Source: Phaseolus vulgaris (taxonomy: Eukaryota; Streptophyta; Magnoliopsida; Fabales; Fabaceae). Taken from it: a stretch of DNA of 64,000 nucleotides. Each line of letters opens with the position of its first letter. Within the stretch, counting starts at the first letter, position 1. Made by a program: the position numbers and the translations under genes. Location of the stretch: positions 28,473,869-28,537,868 of the forward strand of contig NC_023754.2 in NCBI RefSeq assembly GCF_000499845.2. Reading direction: 5' to 3'. Positions 48,246-61,815 of the stretch are shown here, in pieces. The notes beneath the pieces were generated by a model. The model searched no databases. It saw nothing but the letters and a program-made list of their open reading frames with translations, and was not told the origin of the DNA.

Positions 48246-51200
48246 TCATACATCCACTCCTCAATCCGAACACTCCTCATTTTTCTTCATTGTGAATGAT
48301 AAATTAATTTATTGAATAATATATGTTTAAATAACTTTATTTTCCAATCATTAGGTCTAAGGTAATAAAACAAAATTGTACTTCACAATTTAAGTGTCCA
48401 AAAGTTGCGATTTATAGAAATGAGTTTAGAATATGATTTAACTAATAATTAATGGTTGGTTATTAATTAGTTATGAATATTTGTTTACAGTAAAAATTAC
48501 AACAGTAATTCAAAATCTATATGGTGGAAGAACGTCAGTTATTAAAATGTTAATTTATAGATTTTTTTTACCAGTAAAAAATAATTATGTCAAAGCAGGT
48601 CTTATTGGGTTTATTTTATTTTTATTTTATTTTATATTTTGTTCAATTTAATTTATATTTGATAATTTTATAAATATTAGGACGCTCCAACGCATTTTAT
48701 GATAAAAAGTATGGTCACCAATTTCTTTCTTGACAGTTTTCTGTACTAATAATAAAAAGTAAAATAAATATGAATATTAAAAATATTTTAATTAAAAAAA
48801 CATGTTAATCCATATCAGAAAGTTAATGGTGAAAATCATGTTAATGTAATCCATAAAATATAAGAATTCAATTCAATTCTATAAATAAGTTAACCGACAT
48901 TATACCAAATACATATTTATTATAATCAATTATTTAAAATGGAACACTAATTTAACTTGTGAGATAAATACTTATAAAGAATGGAAAACCAAAACCCATA
49001 GCTTGTGGGCCGAGGTTGAAGAATAATGATTTAAAAACAAATTGTAGAGTGAGGTATTTGAAATGGTAGCGTATTAAATAGAATTTAAAAAGAATATGAT
49101 ATTTGTTATTTATTGTTTAAAATATTTGAATTTAATTATTGGGTGTTTTGTTGTGTTGGTGGTTTATTTGATTTTTCTGACATATTTGGAACAGGGTATA
49201 TGCATTGCATGAGGAGTGAGTTGCAGAGAAATATGTGACTGAAACAAAATCCATTGGTTTTTATCCATTTTAGCGTAAACATTGTGCAGAGAGGTAATGA
49301 AGATGAGAAATAGAATTATTGGGGAAGGAAAAGGAGAAAAGAGTAATTAGACGTGCAGACATGAAAAAGAGTGAGTGAGAGGTAATAATATTAATAATAA
49401 AAAATAAAAAATGAATCTGAAATGAAGGAGAGTGAGATCTTTGTCTGCACGTTGTATAGGGTGCATTGGTGTCAGGTTTTGATGGGTTGGGTTTGGTCCC
49501 CTAAGCTTTTTACTATCTTCTTTCTCTCTCTCTCTATCTGTTTGCACAATTAGAGGGTTGCCTTCGCTTTCTTTCATGCTTCCTTCTCAAATTCGAATCT
49601 CTTCAATCGGGTCCCCACTCACTAACTACTGCATGCCTCTTTCCACTTTTACCTCCTTCTCTAACTCTACTTCTAAACTAATTTACCTCAAATTTCAAAA
49701 TATAGAAGTGTTTATTTTGATGTAAGTAAAGGTTTCGTCTTGAATTTATATAAAGTCTAATTATATTTTTTTTCTTACTTAAATTAGATTTTAAATTTAT
49801 TTTAATTAAAAAAATATAATATTATTTATGTATAAGGATTGGATCACTCCTAAATGATTTTCATTGTTGATGAAAAAAAAATATCAGCACAAACAAATTA
49901 TTGTGGAAATTTGAAATAATAAGTGTATAAATAAAGGGGAATAATGAAGTGGTGAAGAATAATGATGGGAAGTTGAGAGGAGTAGGAGATCCCTTGGGAG
50001 ACTACAAAATCCATTTGTTCCCCATCTCTGCTTTGCTTTATCTCACTTTAATTCCTTTTCCTTAGAAGCTGAGCTGCCACCACATGATTCTGCACCTCTC
50101 TCTCTCTCTCCCTCTGACAACCCCATTAACGGTTTCAACACCTTTCCTTCAAAAATTTAACAAACATGATGACATGTCATTAATAATCACATTTTAAAGA
50201 ATTTTAACAATTTTTATTTTCTAATCATTCTTATCAAAGGAGTGTTTAATATGTAGTGGCCAAATCATGTGGGAGAGAAGAAAGAAGGATCTTAGAAAGA
50301 GGTTCTTAAGACCAAAGCGTGCCCTTCCTATGTTCTTTAACGTGATGGCTTTTTGTCCCTTTCATTTGGAACCTTTTACTCCATCATAATACAAATATAT
50401 TGTTCTCACTTTTTCTCTTTTTTTTTAAAAAAAAAATATCTCTGCGTATTATATATTATATTAATCTTCCCATTAATTCAAACTAACTTACATAAACATC
50501 ACAGACAATAATTTTTTGTATATTGTTAATGCAATTTATTTAAAAACCAGAAAATTAAAACCACAATTTAAAACAGACTTTTCTTTCTCCAATTAACTCA
50601 CAATTTGCTCTTCATCTATACATTTGGCTAATACAAATGACATGTTTTCTCATATTGTTCATGAAAAAAAAATATAAGATTCTAATTAAAGAGGATGTTT
50701 CTCAACCAGAGCATGTCGATTAAATTCTGAAATTGTCAAGTGATTATATCTTTGTAAGCTTCACGGACTCCAAAGAAATGAGAGAGTTCTACCTGCAGAA
50801 GATAAAAACATAAAATATAACGAGTATAGTGTAAACTATGAGTTGAAGTACTCCATGTGTTGTCGTATTATGTGAATTTTTTCTTTTTCTTAGGTAGGAT
50901 AGTGTCTTCCCCTTCTCCTTAGTCTTATTATTAATTTAATTTAATAATAAATATTGTCTCTTAATTAAGACTGATTATCCAAAATTCTTACTGAGACGAT
51001 ATTAATATTTTTAAATGTGAATACCAGTAAATAATCTATTTATACATAATATCAACATCAATTAAGACGTTAAAAAATAGTTAGTTAAAAAATTAGTGTA
51101 GTGATTAATAATTGGTAGAAAGTGGAAGTGAGATTCTTTTGTTACATAGGGATTCCCTCTTCGTACCTATTTATCAGATTGTCTGTGTAATGTGTAGAAG

Positions 51201-52746
51201 TTAGAAGTAGGAATGTTAGGTCGTCATGCGCGGACTCACGTCTACTCCTGGTTATTGTTTATAAAATTTAACACCAAAAACTAATAATTTATATTTTAAT
51301 ATATTTTTTTACATTTTATTTTTTGTTTATACAAGGTAGCTCAATCTTTTTCAACTAATGTACAAATCTATATGAATACTTTTTTTTTTTCAAAATACAG
51401 TGTCGAAATATTTATTATTCCATTCAAAATATAAATACGATCTATATAATAAGATAAATTATTTATGTTCAAATATTTTTAAGTTGTATATGTATTTTGG
51501 TTATAACATAAGTTATTTTAATTTTTAATGACATATTTTATCTTTATATCTGTATAAAAAATGAAAAGAATTCAAAATGTTTGAAAATCTAAAAAAATAT
51601 ACCTTAAAAGATATTTATTTCTAATAAAAAATATTTTATTTATAAACAAAAAAAAGATACCCTTTTTCATCGTTTTTGCACCTTCAGATTATTTAACAAA
51701 ATATTTCAAATTAAAAATAAACTAGCATGTTATTTTTCAACGTTTTGCTTTCAATTATAACATTTAAATAGCTATTATGCTAATCATCCATTAAATTTAA
51801 TCGTATTCAAGCTGATAAAGTTTACAGAAGGGTGAAATTAATTAGATTTTTCAGAAGAAAAAAAATAAAACTTGATTCAAAAGTCAAATAAGCATAAATT
51901 GACATCAATCATTTGTTACTTTTTTTCTCTTTTGAATTTCGTTCTCATATTTTATTAATCTTAATTTTTATATTCATCTGAATTTTTCCCCAGTATCTTA
52001 AATTTCTTTTTATTTAATGTATTTTATCAAATCATTGATTATATATATAGACACTAAACAGTACTTTTCTTTTTATTATTCTAATTGTTGTTCAAAAATG
52101 GCTATTCACATCCAGATGAGTATATACACACTATGGACAGAAGAGAGATACCAACGTAAAAAAAATAAAAAGTGGTTTACAATACATAAAGAATAAAAAT
52201 AAATAAAAAGAGGGCAAGATGATATAAAAATTGAAATGTGAAAAAACTATAACTATTTAACTATAATAATAATAATCTTAATTTTGAATTCTAATATAAA
52301 TCAAACTCGTCACGTAGGTCATGACATGAACTTGACAATTTTTCTTTTTATCAAAGTCATTAATATAATTCTAGTATCAATTTTACAACCTGAGCATTAT
52401 CCTTTAGGGTCTGAAAATTAAAAATGAAAGAATATTAAAAATATAATATTTAATAGTATTAATGCGTTGCATGCGGTGGTTTTTAATAAAGAAAAAAATC
52501 TGGATTACTTTTTATAAGAATGGTTAGTAAAAGTGCAAAACCAATTTAATTAATATATATATTATCCTACAGTAGATAAATAATTAGGTTGATGTTGGTA
52601 TGTGGTGATCGACAACTTGAAGTTTTCAGCTTCTGAGTCTCTTCTAAAACTCTCACTACATTACTATTTGAAACCTTGAAGCGAGTCTCATATCTGTTCT
52701 TTGTCTGTTTACTCTTTGTTTTCAAGGATTCCTTGGAAGCAGCAAA
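48246..52746. other. Intergenic DNA and Dof upstream region
   Basis: No gene is recognised. The stretch at 49190-50150 is less A+T-rich and contains CT-repeat tracts (TCTCTCTCTCTC near 49520 and 50100). It could be the flank of an unrecognised transcript. The last kilobase is the presumed Dof promoter, with a TA-rich stretch at 52545-52565. Confidence 0.45.
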
Positions 52747-53966
52747 ATGTCGGGTAACTGTGAGAAAATGGTAGTCATCCCTCCAACGACCAACCAATGG
52801 CCACAGGTTCATTTCTCTCTCTTCTTCTAACACACACAAACACACTTATTAGACGAATACATGAGCAGTGCAATTTTGTTGCTTAGCTTTTGGAAGAGAA
52901 TATCACACCTTAAACGGGATCTTCCTTTTCTTTTCCTCCATATTTTATTTTTATCAATTTTGCTTACCCTCGAGTAATATGTTATCAGGTGGATGATGAG
53001 AAGGTGTTGATGGGTTCGTTCAGTGGAAGTAAGAATAGTAAGGTAATGGAAAAAGCAGATCAAGAGGTTTTGCAGCAGCAGCTGCAACAACAAAGCCTCA
53101 AGTGCCCGCGTTGTGACTCATCAAACACTAAGTTCTGCTACTACAACAACTACAGTTTGTCTCAGCCTCGACACTTCTGCAAAGCCTGCAAGCGCTATTG
53201 GACAAGAGGTGGAACCCTCAGGAACGTTCCTGTTGGTGGGGGGTGCAGAAAAAACAAGCGTCTCAAGCGTCCAATAACAATCTCTTCTTCTGCTGCCATT
53301 GAAACTGCTTCTTCTTCTAATTCTTCTGCTCTCACTGCTGCTTCGCAACCCCAGATCGACACTGCTTCAACCTCTTTGTTTTATGGGTTACCGAGTAGCT
53401 CCACCGATGTGAATCTTCCACTCGTCCCTAGGTTTGGTTCCAGAATCTCCACTTCCAGGTTTGATCTTCAGCTGAATAATGCCCTTGGATTAGGTTTTTC
53501 ATCCAATGAAGCTAGTGAGAATAACAGTTTTAGAAACGGGTTTGGTTCAAATAACGCGCTTCTTTCAAGTTATAATTCCATCTTTGGTTCCTCTTCAAGT
53601 TCTACATCCACTACTCCAGCTATGTCTTCCCTGTTGAGCTCTACTTTTCTTCAACACAAGTTCATCGGTTGTGGATTGAAAGATGGTGTTGATAGCAACA
53701 CTTTCCAGCATGGCTTAGGCTTAACCCCACTAGAGCAGTTGCAAATGTCTAGTGATAACAGTGAGGCAGGGATGGTAGCTTTAAAAGATGTGAAAGTAGA
53801 ATTAGGACAAAACAACAGGTTGGAGTGGAATGGTGCTTGTCAAAACCAGATCCAGCATGTGGGCATGTACGATCCTTCGCTTTATTGGAATAATTCAGCA
53901 ACAGCTTTGGGTGTTTGGAGCGATCAAGCTGCTAATATCGGTTCTTCAGTCACTTCTCTGATCTAG
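52747..53966 (+). CDS. Dof-type zinc-finger transcription factor
   Basis: Exon 1 (52747-52806) encodes 20 residues, [21 protein letters not shown] 182-bp GT-AG intron in phase 0 follows, and exon 2 (52989-53966) completes a 345-residue protein. The Dof domain at about residues 57-107 has the C-x2-C-x21-C-x2-C finger (Cys59, 62, 84, 87) with [20 protein letters not shown] and [21 protein letters not shown] basic stretch RKNKRLKRP follows as a likely nuclear signal. Before the finger is a Q-rich stretch (LQQQLQQQ), after it long S/N-rich regions, and the C-terminus is SSVTSLI. Dof factors are plant-specific and bind AAAG cores. One short 5' exon followed by a long exon is a common Dof gene structure. 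Which subgroup it belongs to cannot be settled here. The gene is intact. Confidence 0.95.
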
Positions 53967-56900
53967 AAAATATTACCCAATCGAATCAAGAAACATGTTT
54001 TTCAAGTTTGTCTCCCCCTTCTGTGTTGTTACTGCTACTTTTTTTTTTCTTCTCTTGGGGTAAAATGGGTTTGGTTTACTCAATTACATAAAAAATTTAT
54101 TGAAGAAGGAGGAAAGGTGATACTTGTGAAAAATGGGAAAGCTAAAGGTGAGAGGAGTTTGGATCGGAGCGATCATGTCAGCTGCATCCTGCAAAAATAT
54201 ATAATTACTCTTCAGCCTGTTATTTTTATATGTCAAGGTTGAGAAAAAATTGCATATATTGCTCTGAGAGGAACCTCGGATCCTCTTCTCTCATCATCTC
54301 ACAGTTGCTGCCACCTCGTCAAGCAGTGTTCTCCATAGTTGAGCAATGCTAGTTGGTCTTTCATTTTGCTATGTATATACGCAATGACATCTCTTTTTTC
54401 TTATTTTGTAATGTATTAGCTGTTTCAGCCAGGTGGGGTAGCGGATTTAGTCCTTGAAGAAAGGAACTAGTATTGGTTTCAATTTTGTTAACTTTGCAAT
54501 GATTTTGGGTTTGGATAGGGAGAATGGGAATATATTGGGTACATTTGGTATAATGTGGTATAGAAGAGAGGGGGAGTATTTACTTGGTTTTAGGTGGTTA
54601 ATGATTTAATGTATGTGGGTGATTTGGTGCTTATATGTGTTCAACATTTTTCTATCTATTGGTTCTTCCGAGAAACTTTGGTCCATGCACAGAATATTGC
54701 TGCTTTAATTTATGCATGTATCTTTTCAGATACTTGACATTGGAAACAATACCCATATATTTCACACAAAGCAAATGAGCATGCTGAAAGGGTATATATG
54801 TATCTGTAAGATGGCGTAGGGAATCTAGATAATCTCTTGCACACAATAGGAACCTAATCAGGGTTTGGACTCATGCTGTCTTATGGTGAGAGGGGACATT
54901 TCGTCTATACTTTTCAATTCAAGAGATACATAACAACGATTTAGATATTCTCACACCTTTACTTTTACCGTATTTTTCTCACACCCATTCTTTCTTAAAA
55001 CCTAATAAGTTAAAGTATAACCTAAGCTAACACCCACAGGGAAGATAATTAATTAATCCAGGGTTTGGCGACCTCTTAGGTTGTCTGCAATGGGTAACCA
55101 ACGGATCGAGACTCATGCATGAGACAGCCTTATTATGATGGGTCATGTAGCGAGGTAGTGTGTCTTGGAGGTTGGATAAGTAATGAGGCGAACTTTGATG
55201 TGAGTTTACCAGACGATTATTCATGCAACTCAGACTAGATCAAAAGGGCTAACCAGGAAAACCTAATATTCAAGGATACACCAACGATAACTAATCACCA
55301 ACTATACCATATCTCCACGATACTACCTTAAGGCAAAGTCCCATATCGACAATGGCTTCTTCACCAAGATACATCATCCTAAAAAAACGACTAATTAATC
55401 AGTGACTGCCCAAAATATTACTAAATAAGATTATTTATATTGGTCTTAAATTAGTATAAGTTGGATTAAGTGATGTTTTTGAGTTGTTGATTAGTAAAAA
55501 ATATAGTTTTTTACTAATATAATGTAATTTTTAATATATATTACGTAATAGACACTTTTATTTTTTTTTATTATAATTTTGTAGAAGTCGTGTACTATAT
55601 CAAGAAGCCTTACATGTTTTTTTTGTTTTTTTATGTGTTGATCTTGTTCTTTGTTTTTTTTAAGTTAAGAATTTAGTTTGGTAACGTTTTTATGAGTTAT
55701 AATCTTTATGTTTTTTTTAATGAAATTTTGCTAAAAAAGTTACAATTAGTTGAAAGTAGAAAGATATTTTATAAATATATATCTTCTGAATTCGAATTAT
55801 AAAATATTAAATTATGTATATTATCTATGTATATAAATAGAATTAAACTGAGGTCCATTATGAATGAGAGGAGTAATTGAGGTCCATATTATGCAGGATT
55901 AATGTAGGCCATTGCATTAGAGGCTTTAATTAAGTGATTTCAGACTAACAGGGAAGATGGTACTCATGCACACAATGTACTCTTCAAATTAGATTGAGAC
56001 AAGAACTTCGTTCTCGAGCAGATAATAATGACGATGAATGGGACAACATAACAAAAAAATTGGGAGGTAGAAGCACAGAACCATATGCTCTAAAGATAAA
56101 TAGCATTGTGAAACAAATATATAGAATGTATATTGGTTATTAGCCTGTTTTTTTTTTCCTCAACGAATAAATGAAATAGTGATTATTAAATAAACAAAGT
56201 GAACAGGGAATTTAAGGTGAGTATTAAAGAACAAAGTGAACAGGGGAACTATACCAATTTATTTATGAATATACATTATTATTTTCTTTCTTGAAAAAAA
56301 AAATTAAACATTATGTAGGGGAGTGAAGTGAAGTGATACCATCCTATAATATATTCTAATTGGTGTTTGGAACCTTAATGTGAAGATGATGGTTTCTTGA
56401 TTTTTTTTTAAAAATTTTTTTAATGCGGGTAGGGTTTTTGTTAGTTAGTTTGGTGGTATTTCTTAAAAGTTGATTTTTGTGTATTTTGCATAAGGATTGA
56501 ACCATCACTTCTCAAATGGTTTTCATTTATTTATTATTTTATTGCTGATAAAAAAAAATGAATGGTAGGCATACTTTTTCTTTCAAAAAGTTTAACAAAA
56601 ATAATAATCATTGATTTATCATCAACTAGACTTTCTTTAAGTGATAAAAGAAATTAATAAGATGATAATTTTTTTTTCCAAATGTGGTATTAAATTCAAA
56701 ATTAAAGTCAAGTCTAATCATCTATAATTTACCCGGACCTAACTCACAATAATTGAAATAAATGACCGATCTAATTAGATTAGGCAATTCTATACACGTT
56801 ACCAAAATGTTATCGTGGTCCAGCATATTCAGTAGAGTCAGATATATTGGAGTTGAGTTTTGATTATTGAATGGAATTGATTTAAGAAAATAGATTAGCA

Positions 56901-57434
56901 AGTGATACCTCTATCAATATTCAAGTTAAACCAATCATGTTTATAACCTCACACAATTAAATTAACCCACAAAATATTTATTGCTGGCTAGCTACACAAA
57001 TTGCAGGTTAAAAGCGCTTATCACGATTCAATTTAATCAAGTTTAGTCATGTAAAACATTATAATATATATAAGTAATCCTCTAGGATATTATTCTTCTA
57101 TAACTCATATCAAAGTGAGTTAATCTCTCTCTCATATCAAACTATTATTTAACAATTTAAATTAATAATATACATTTTATGAAATAATTCAAATAAAGAA
57201 AACCTCTAGAAACCTTGATTTTTCTAGAAGCAGCCCCACCCTTAATATATTAAAGTCAACTAATTAATATCTCTTTCGGACTTTAATTGTCATTGATTTG
57301 AATGGTGAATGCATTCATTTAGTTTATCGACAATTGTACAGCTATAAGATTATGTACAAATATTACTCATCTCTGTACTATAACTCTAGCTAGGCTACCA
57401 GTCACCCTGTAGGAAAAAATGTGAAATAGATTAA

Positions 57435-57465
<31 letters not shown>

Positions 57466-58203
57466 ATTATTGTTACAATTTGCATGTAATTTTTTTTCAA
57501 AATTTTTCTTATACAAATTTATCCACAAACCCGCATTACCATTGTTACATATGGTCCATCATCAAACGCTTGTCTTGATTAACAGATTAAGAAGGATTAA
57601 AGGAGAATTATCACATTAATTAGTTGTTAATAGTAGTAATTTTTGAACTAAACACGCTGCAATAATTAGACCCAAAAATGGATACATTAGTCTTATATTT
57701 TTCTCTGTATGGGCTTTAGAGTTTTAAGACCTATTGCCTATTCCAGGCCTAAATGGGCTTCCAGCCTTCAAGGCTGAAACAAACAAATCATTTATCTTTC
57801 TGTCTAAGAATATTTGTGCCCCCGTCAAATGAATACAGGATATGTTTTATTTTTTTATTTTATTTTTTAAGTTATTTAAACTATTACTCTCCTCAAATTT
57901 ATTAAACTATTTGAAAATATTGAAAAACAAAAATGCATATCATATCTGCAAATCATGCATATGCATACTTGTGCATGTTGGTAACATAAAATATTTCAAC
58001 AATTTGTTTATGTAAAATATTTTAATATATATCTATATTAACTCAAATAACTTGTTCAGGTGAAAAACACAATATGCTAAATTTAGTTGCTTAGTTGCTT
58101 TCGAAATTGGACCTTTTTTCTTATTCAAACGCTATACATATCATATTGCGTCTAAGATCATCTGCGTATTGATACAGAGACATACGTAGTAATAGTTTTA
58201 TTG

Positions 58204-58204
<1 letters not shown>
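53967..58204. other. Dof 3' flank and intergenic DNA
   Basis: The first few hundred bases are the likely Dof 3' UTR. A stretch at 54840-55420 is less A+T-rich and looks like old repeat sequence, but no domain or boundary was found. An AAT trinucleotide run lies at 57434-57462. No gene is recognised. Confidence 0.45.
57434..57462. repeat. (AAT)n microsatellite
   Basis: About nine AAT trinucleotides. Confidence 0.9.

Positions 58205-58205
<1 letters not shown>

Positions 58206-58252
<47 letters not shown>
58206..58252. repeat. (AT)n/(AC)n compound microsatellite
   Basis: About twenty AT dinucleotides run directly into ACACACAC. Confidence 0.92.
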
Positions 58253-58253
<1 letters not shown>

Positions 58254-60218
58254 CCAATTTCGAAAGTAACTATGCAACTGAACTATACAATATTTTAGAT
58301 TCAAACTTAATTGCTAATATTGTAATGAAAAACTGTATCAAACTAATGTTTGTTAATTAAATTTTGTTCGAAATTACTTGTCTATCATATAAATAATAAA
58401 TAAGTTAGATTTAGAAGATCCCAAATATTAGTTTCAGTCATATTTTTAGCCATTAGGAGTATTTGACTATTTTTGTATTGATATAAAAGTGTTGAATTTT
58501 TTGAAATAAAAAAAAAATGTACTTATTTCTCTATGTTTCAGTCATACTACTACTTTTTACTTGGAATTTAATCAATTTATACATCTATCATAGTGAAAAT
58601 GAAAAACAAAGTTATCATGCATTTATTGTAGAGTATAGATGAAAAACGGTAAATAAGAAATTTATTAAGTTTAAGCAAAATTTACTAATACTTCAGAAGA
58701 GAAGTTAACATAATTTAATTCTATTAATCGCATCTAAATAATTTATTTCTTCACGGAATTATTTTAAGAAAGAAATTTAATTTCAATTAACTGAAAGATA
58801 TTTTTGGAACGCTATTGTTAAATAAGATATAAAAAATAGTTAAAATTTATTTATATTTGATTATACTAAGCTTTCTTTTACTTATAATTGAATTCAAAAA
58901 AATATGTTTTAAAAATGATTACATATTAAAAGAATCTTAAACAACAGTTATGAATATGAATAAGTGAAGGTAGTTTATAAATATGTTTCTCTTGATCGTC
59001 CCCTGCGTTGACTTGTAATAGACCGAAACCTTATTTCCATTGTTGTGACCCAACACAATCTCTGACGTAATAATAGAAGAGTAATAGTTTATTAGCATTG
59101 TTATAAAATAATAATATTTTTGGTGAGCATAATCTTTGGCGTTTTGTTACGCCCCCACCGAATTCATTGAAAAGATTTTGGTTAAATATTATTTTAGAGG
59201 AAGACAGCCTCCACGAAAATCATTCTGGATGGCAGCCAAATAAAAACACGACAAATGGTGAGAAACCAGACACGGGCAGTTGTATGGCATGAGTGCACAC
59301 ATGTCGTCACCCACAAACTTTTTTCTGTGGAACACAACAACAAAATATGCGTCTGATGTCAAGCCTTCAATTTGTTCCTATGATAGCGTCAAACTTCTGA
59401 AAGCTTTAGTCGCACGGAACCCCCAAACACACCAGATAGAAAAAAAGTAAAGCTAGGGAAATGTTCCAAAATGTTTTGGTGGAACCAAGTCAAAACTAGG
59501 TTGAAATGCGTGTTAGGGAATTATGTGCCTTCTTCTTCGGACTCAAGAAAAGAATCGAATAAATTCCATCACCACCACCATTAACTTTTTTTTCTCCGCT
59601 TCCACTTTTATAAGTCAATGCTTACTATTCTTAATTTTCAGTTGGTGGAGTGTGATCATGCTTTACAGATAAACTAATTCAAATATACCATATGAACTGA
59701 AACCGTAAAACCTTTTCTTAATAAAAACCTGGTGCACAAAATGCTCATGAATAAAGTATTTGATATTTTTGGTTAAGTTATTCTTATTAGTGTATGGTAT
59801 AGGATATTAAAATGGCTTAAATTTAGCGTCTAAAGTTGATTCGGATGCTGTTGCTGCATATTTAGTGATAGACACATTATAAGTTTTACCCTATGCTACG
59901 TAGGGGTGTACTCTATAAATTAACTTACAAAATTATCCTATTTTAGTAAAAAAAAAAAACTAGATTGAGATATATTTTGTTTTGGTGAAAAGCAGTGAAA
60001 ATGAACGTGATTTGAGATTGGAAATTGGGAAGTGATGTGGCTCTGAAGAGAGATATAGAAGAATGAAAGGGATGAAATGTAAGTTAGCAGAAGAATGGTG
60101 TTTAAGATGGGAAAGTAAAGCAGTGTTGATGGGATAATAGAGGTGTAGATGAAGGGTAAGGAGTCCCATCCCATGATATTTGATGGCATAGGGCTCCACC
60201 ACCACTACCTCATGCCAT
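58253..60218. other. Intergenic DNA, nothing recognised
   Basis: No gene or repeat was identified. The stretch at 59140-59640 is less A+T-rich, but its frames are closed. Confidence 0.45.
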
Positions 60219-60362
60219 GTTGCTAATGATACATTCTCTGGAAGAGCACGAGAAAAAAAAGATAAGAGTCCCACGCATACACACATGAAAATGATGATGG
60301 ATGAGATTGTGGTGATAAAGCCAGACACTGGATTGTTCCTCCATGCATGTGTCACTAGCAGC
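60219..60362. other. Imperfect RNA foldback, candidate microRNA-like precursor
   Basis: The arm 60219-60234 (GTTGCTAATGATACAT) pairs with 60347-60362 (ATGTGTCACTAGCAGC), with one mismatch and two G-U pairs. After a small internal loop, 60239-60248 (TGGAAGAGCA) pairs with 60334-60343 (TGTTCCTCCA), with one mismatch and one G-U pair. The loop is about 85 nt. The region is less A+T-rich than its surroundings. I do not recognise the arms as a known plant microRNA, and either strand could be transcribed. Confidence 0.3.
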
Positions 60363-61570
60363 TTTAAGCAAACACTGGTATGGTAGACCACCATTTCTAG
60401 AGTTCAAGCAGCAACAAGATATGGACAAGGTCCCCACTTCCACCTCCCATCTTCTCATTTTTTATGTCACTTTAATTCTAAGCTTTCACAAATAACACAT
60501 GTCTTCTTTTTTTCTCGGCTACACTCAAGAGTTTTAATTATAAATTATTAAATTATAATAATAAATAAATTTATTATTTTAATTTATATTCATATAATGA
60601 ATTTATTTTGGTGTGCTAATTTTATGTTGTTTAGATTAGTTTGAAAGAAGTATCTATCTTTACAAATAGATTAAATATGCAAAAATTCAAGTTGTTTTCT
60701 TGAATTAAAATCGAAAACAAAATTTGAGGAGAAGAAGAAGAAAATAAAATCTATAATATCTCATAAACATAATTAGAAAGAGAAAGGGGGGAACTTCATA
60801 GAGTTTTCTTAGTTTCTTTTATTCTTTGTAGTTCTTTTGTTTTGTCTCCGCGTGAAAGGTTAAACCTCTTTGATTCTTTTGTAATTACTCAGTGTAGTTC
60901 CTTTGTAAATCTTTTGAAAGACTGGTTTTTGTTAAACGTTATATTTGAATGCAAGATTTAGAGTCTTCCTTATCTTAAGTTTTGGTTTTTTAGTTAGCTC
61001 ACATTATTCTAATTAATTTCTTGGGAACATCATATTGTTCTAATTAATTTCATTGGCGCATGATTCAAGAGAGAGAAGATAAGTATACACATGGAACAAA
61101 GTGAATACTGTTAAAATAATAGACGTATGTTTTACTAGTGAGTTTCAAGTTGAATCAAATTGACACATATTCAATCTGGTTTAGCTCTCTTTGTACATTA
61201 AGAAAGAAATAATCTTTAGAGAACCTGTAAGCAATTCATTAGTGGAAGAACTTGGGGATCTATCACTTTTTATTAGTTTTTTAAATCTCTTTTATATTTT
61301 ATGTTAAACAATCTCAACCCTTTTTATCTTTATTGTTATGACTAACTAATTTTTCATGCTGAAATATATATTCTAAACACTGATTTACTAATTATTGGAT
61401 TCGTTGGAAAATCACTTGGGGTCATCTTTTCACAATTATATTATCATCTCTCTAGCGTTAAACAAGTATACATTGTAATCATCTTAATTTGATAACAAAA
61501 CGACAACTATCAATAGTATATTATATAATTTATTATATATATAATATATTATCAATTATACGTTAATGTA
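60363..61570. other. Intergenic DNA, nothing recognised
   Basis: No coding signal or clear repeat apart from a TATATA palindrome near 61520-61550. Confidence 0.5.
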
Positions 61571-61599
61571 TAGTTAATTATTGTCACAGAATAACTCCA

Positions 61600-61815
61600 T
61601 GGATAATCGATTATGACCAAAAAAATAAATGTATGGACAATTAATTTAGATAATCGATTATGGTTAAAAAATAATTTCAAGAATAATATATTATGGCCAG
61701 AAAATAAATGCATGGATAATCAATTTGGATAATTGATTATGGTAAAAAAAATAATTGTATGGATAATCGATTATTGGTTACGTTGAAACATAATGGTAAT
61801 CGGTTATGATTAATG
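61600..61815. repeat. Array of ATAATCGATTAT palindromes
   Basis: Diverged units of about 45-60 bp are built around ATAATCGATTAT or ATAATTGATTAT, followed by GG(T/C)(A/C)A(A/G)AAAATAA and ATG(C/T)ATGGATAAT. Copies are near 61602, 61651, 61722 and 61759, with partial ones between. Confidence 0.75.

Noticed and set aside
54652..54846. 64-residue minus-strand open frame downstream of Dof
   Set aside because: No recognised domain, and it lies in the Dof 3' flank on the opposite strand.
59960..60394. 144-residue minus-strand open frame and its overlapping neighbours
   Set aside because: Two overlapping frames of similar length, neither with a domain; more likely noncoding, with only the foldback noted.
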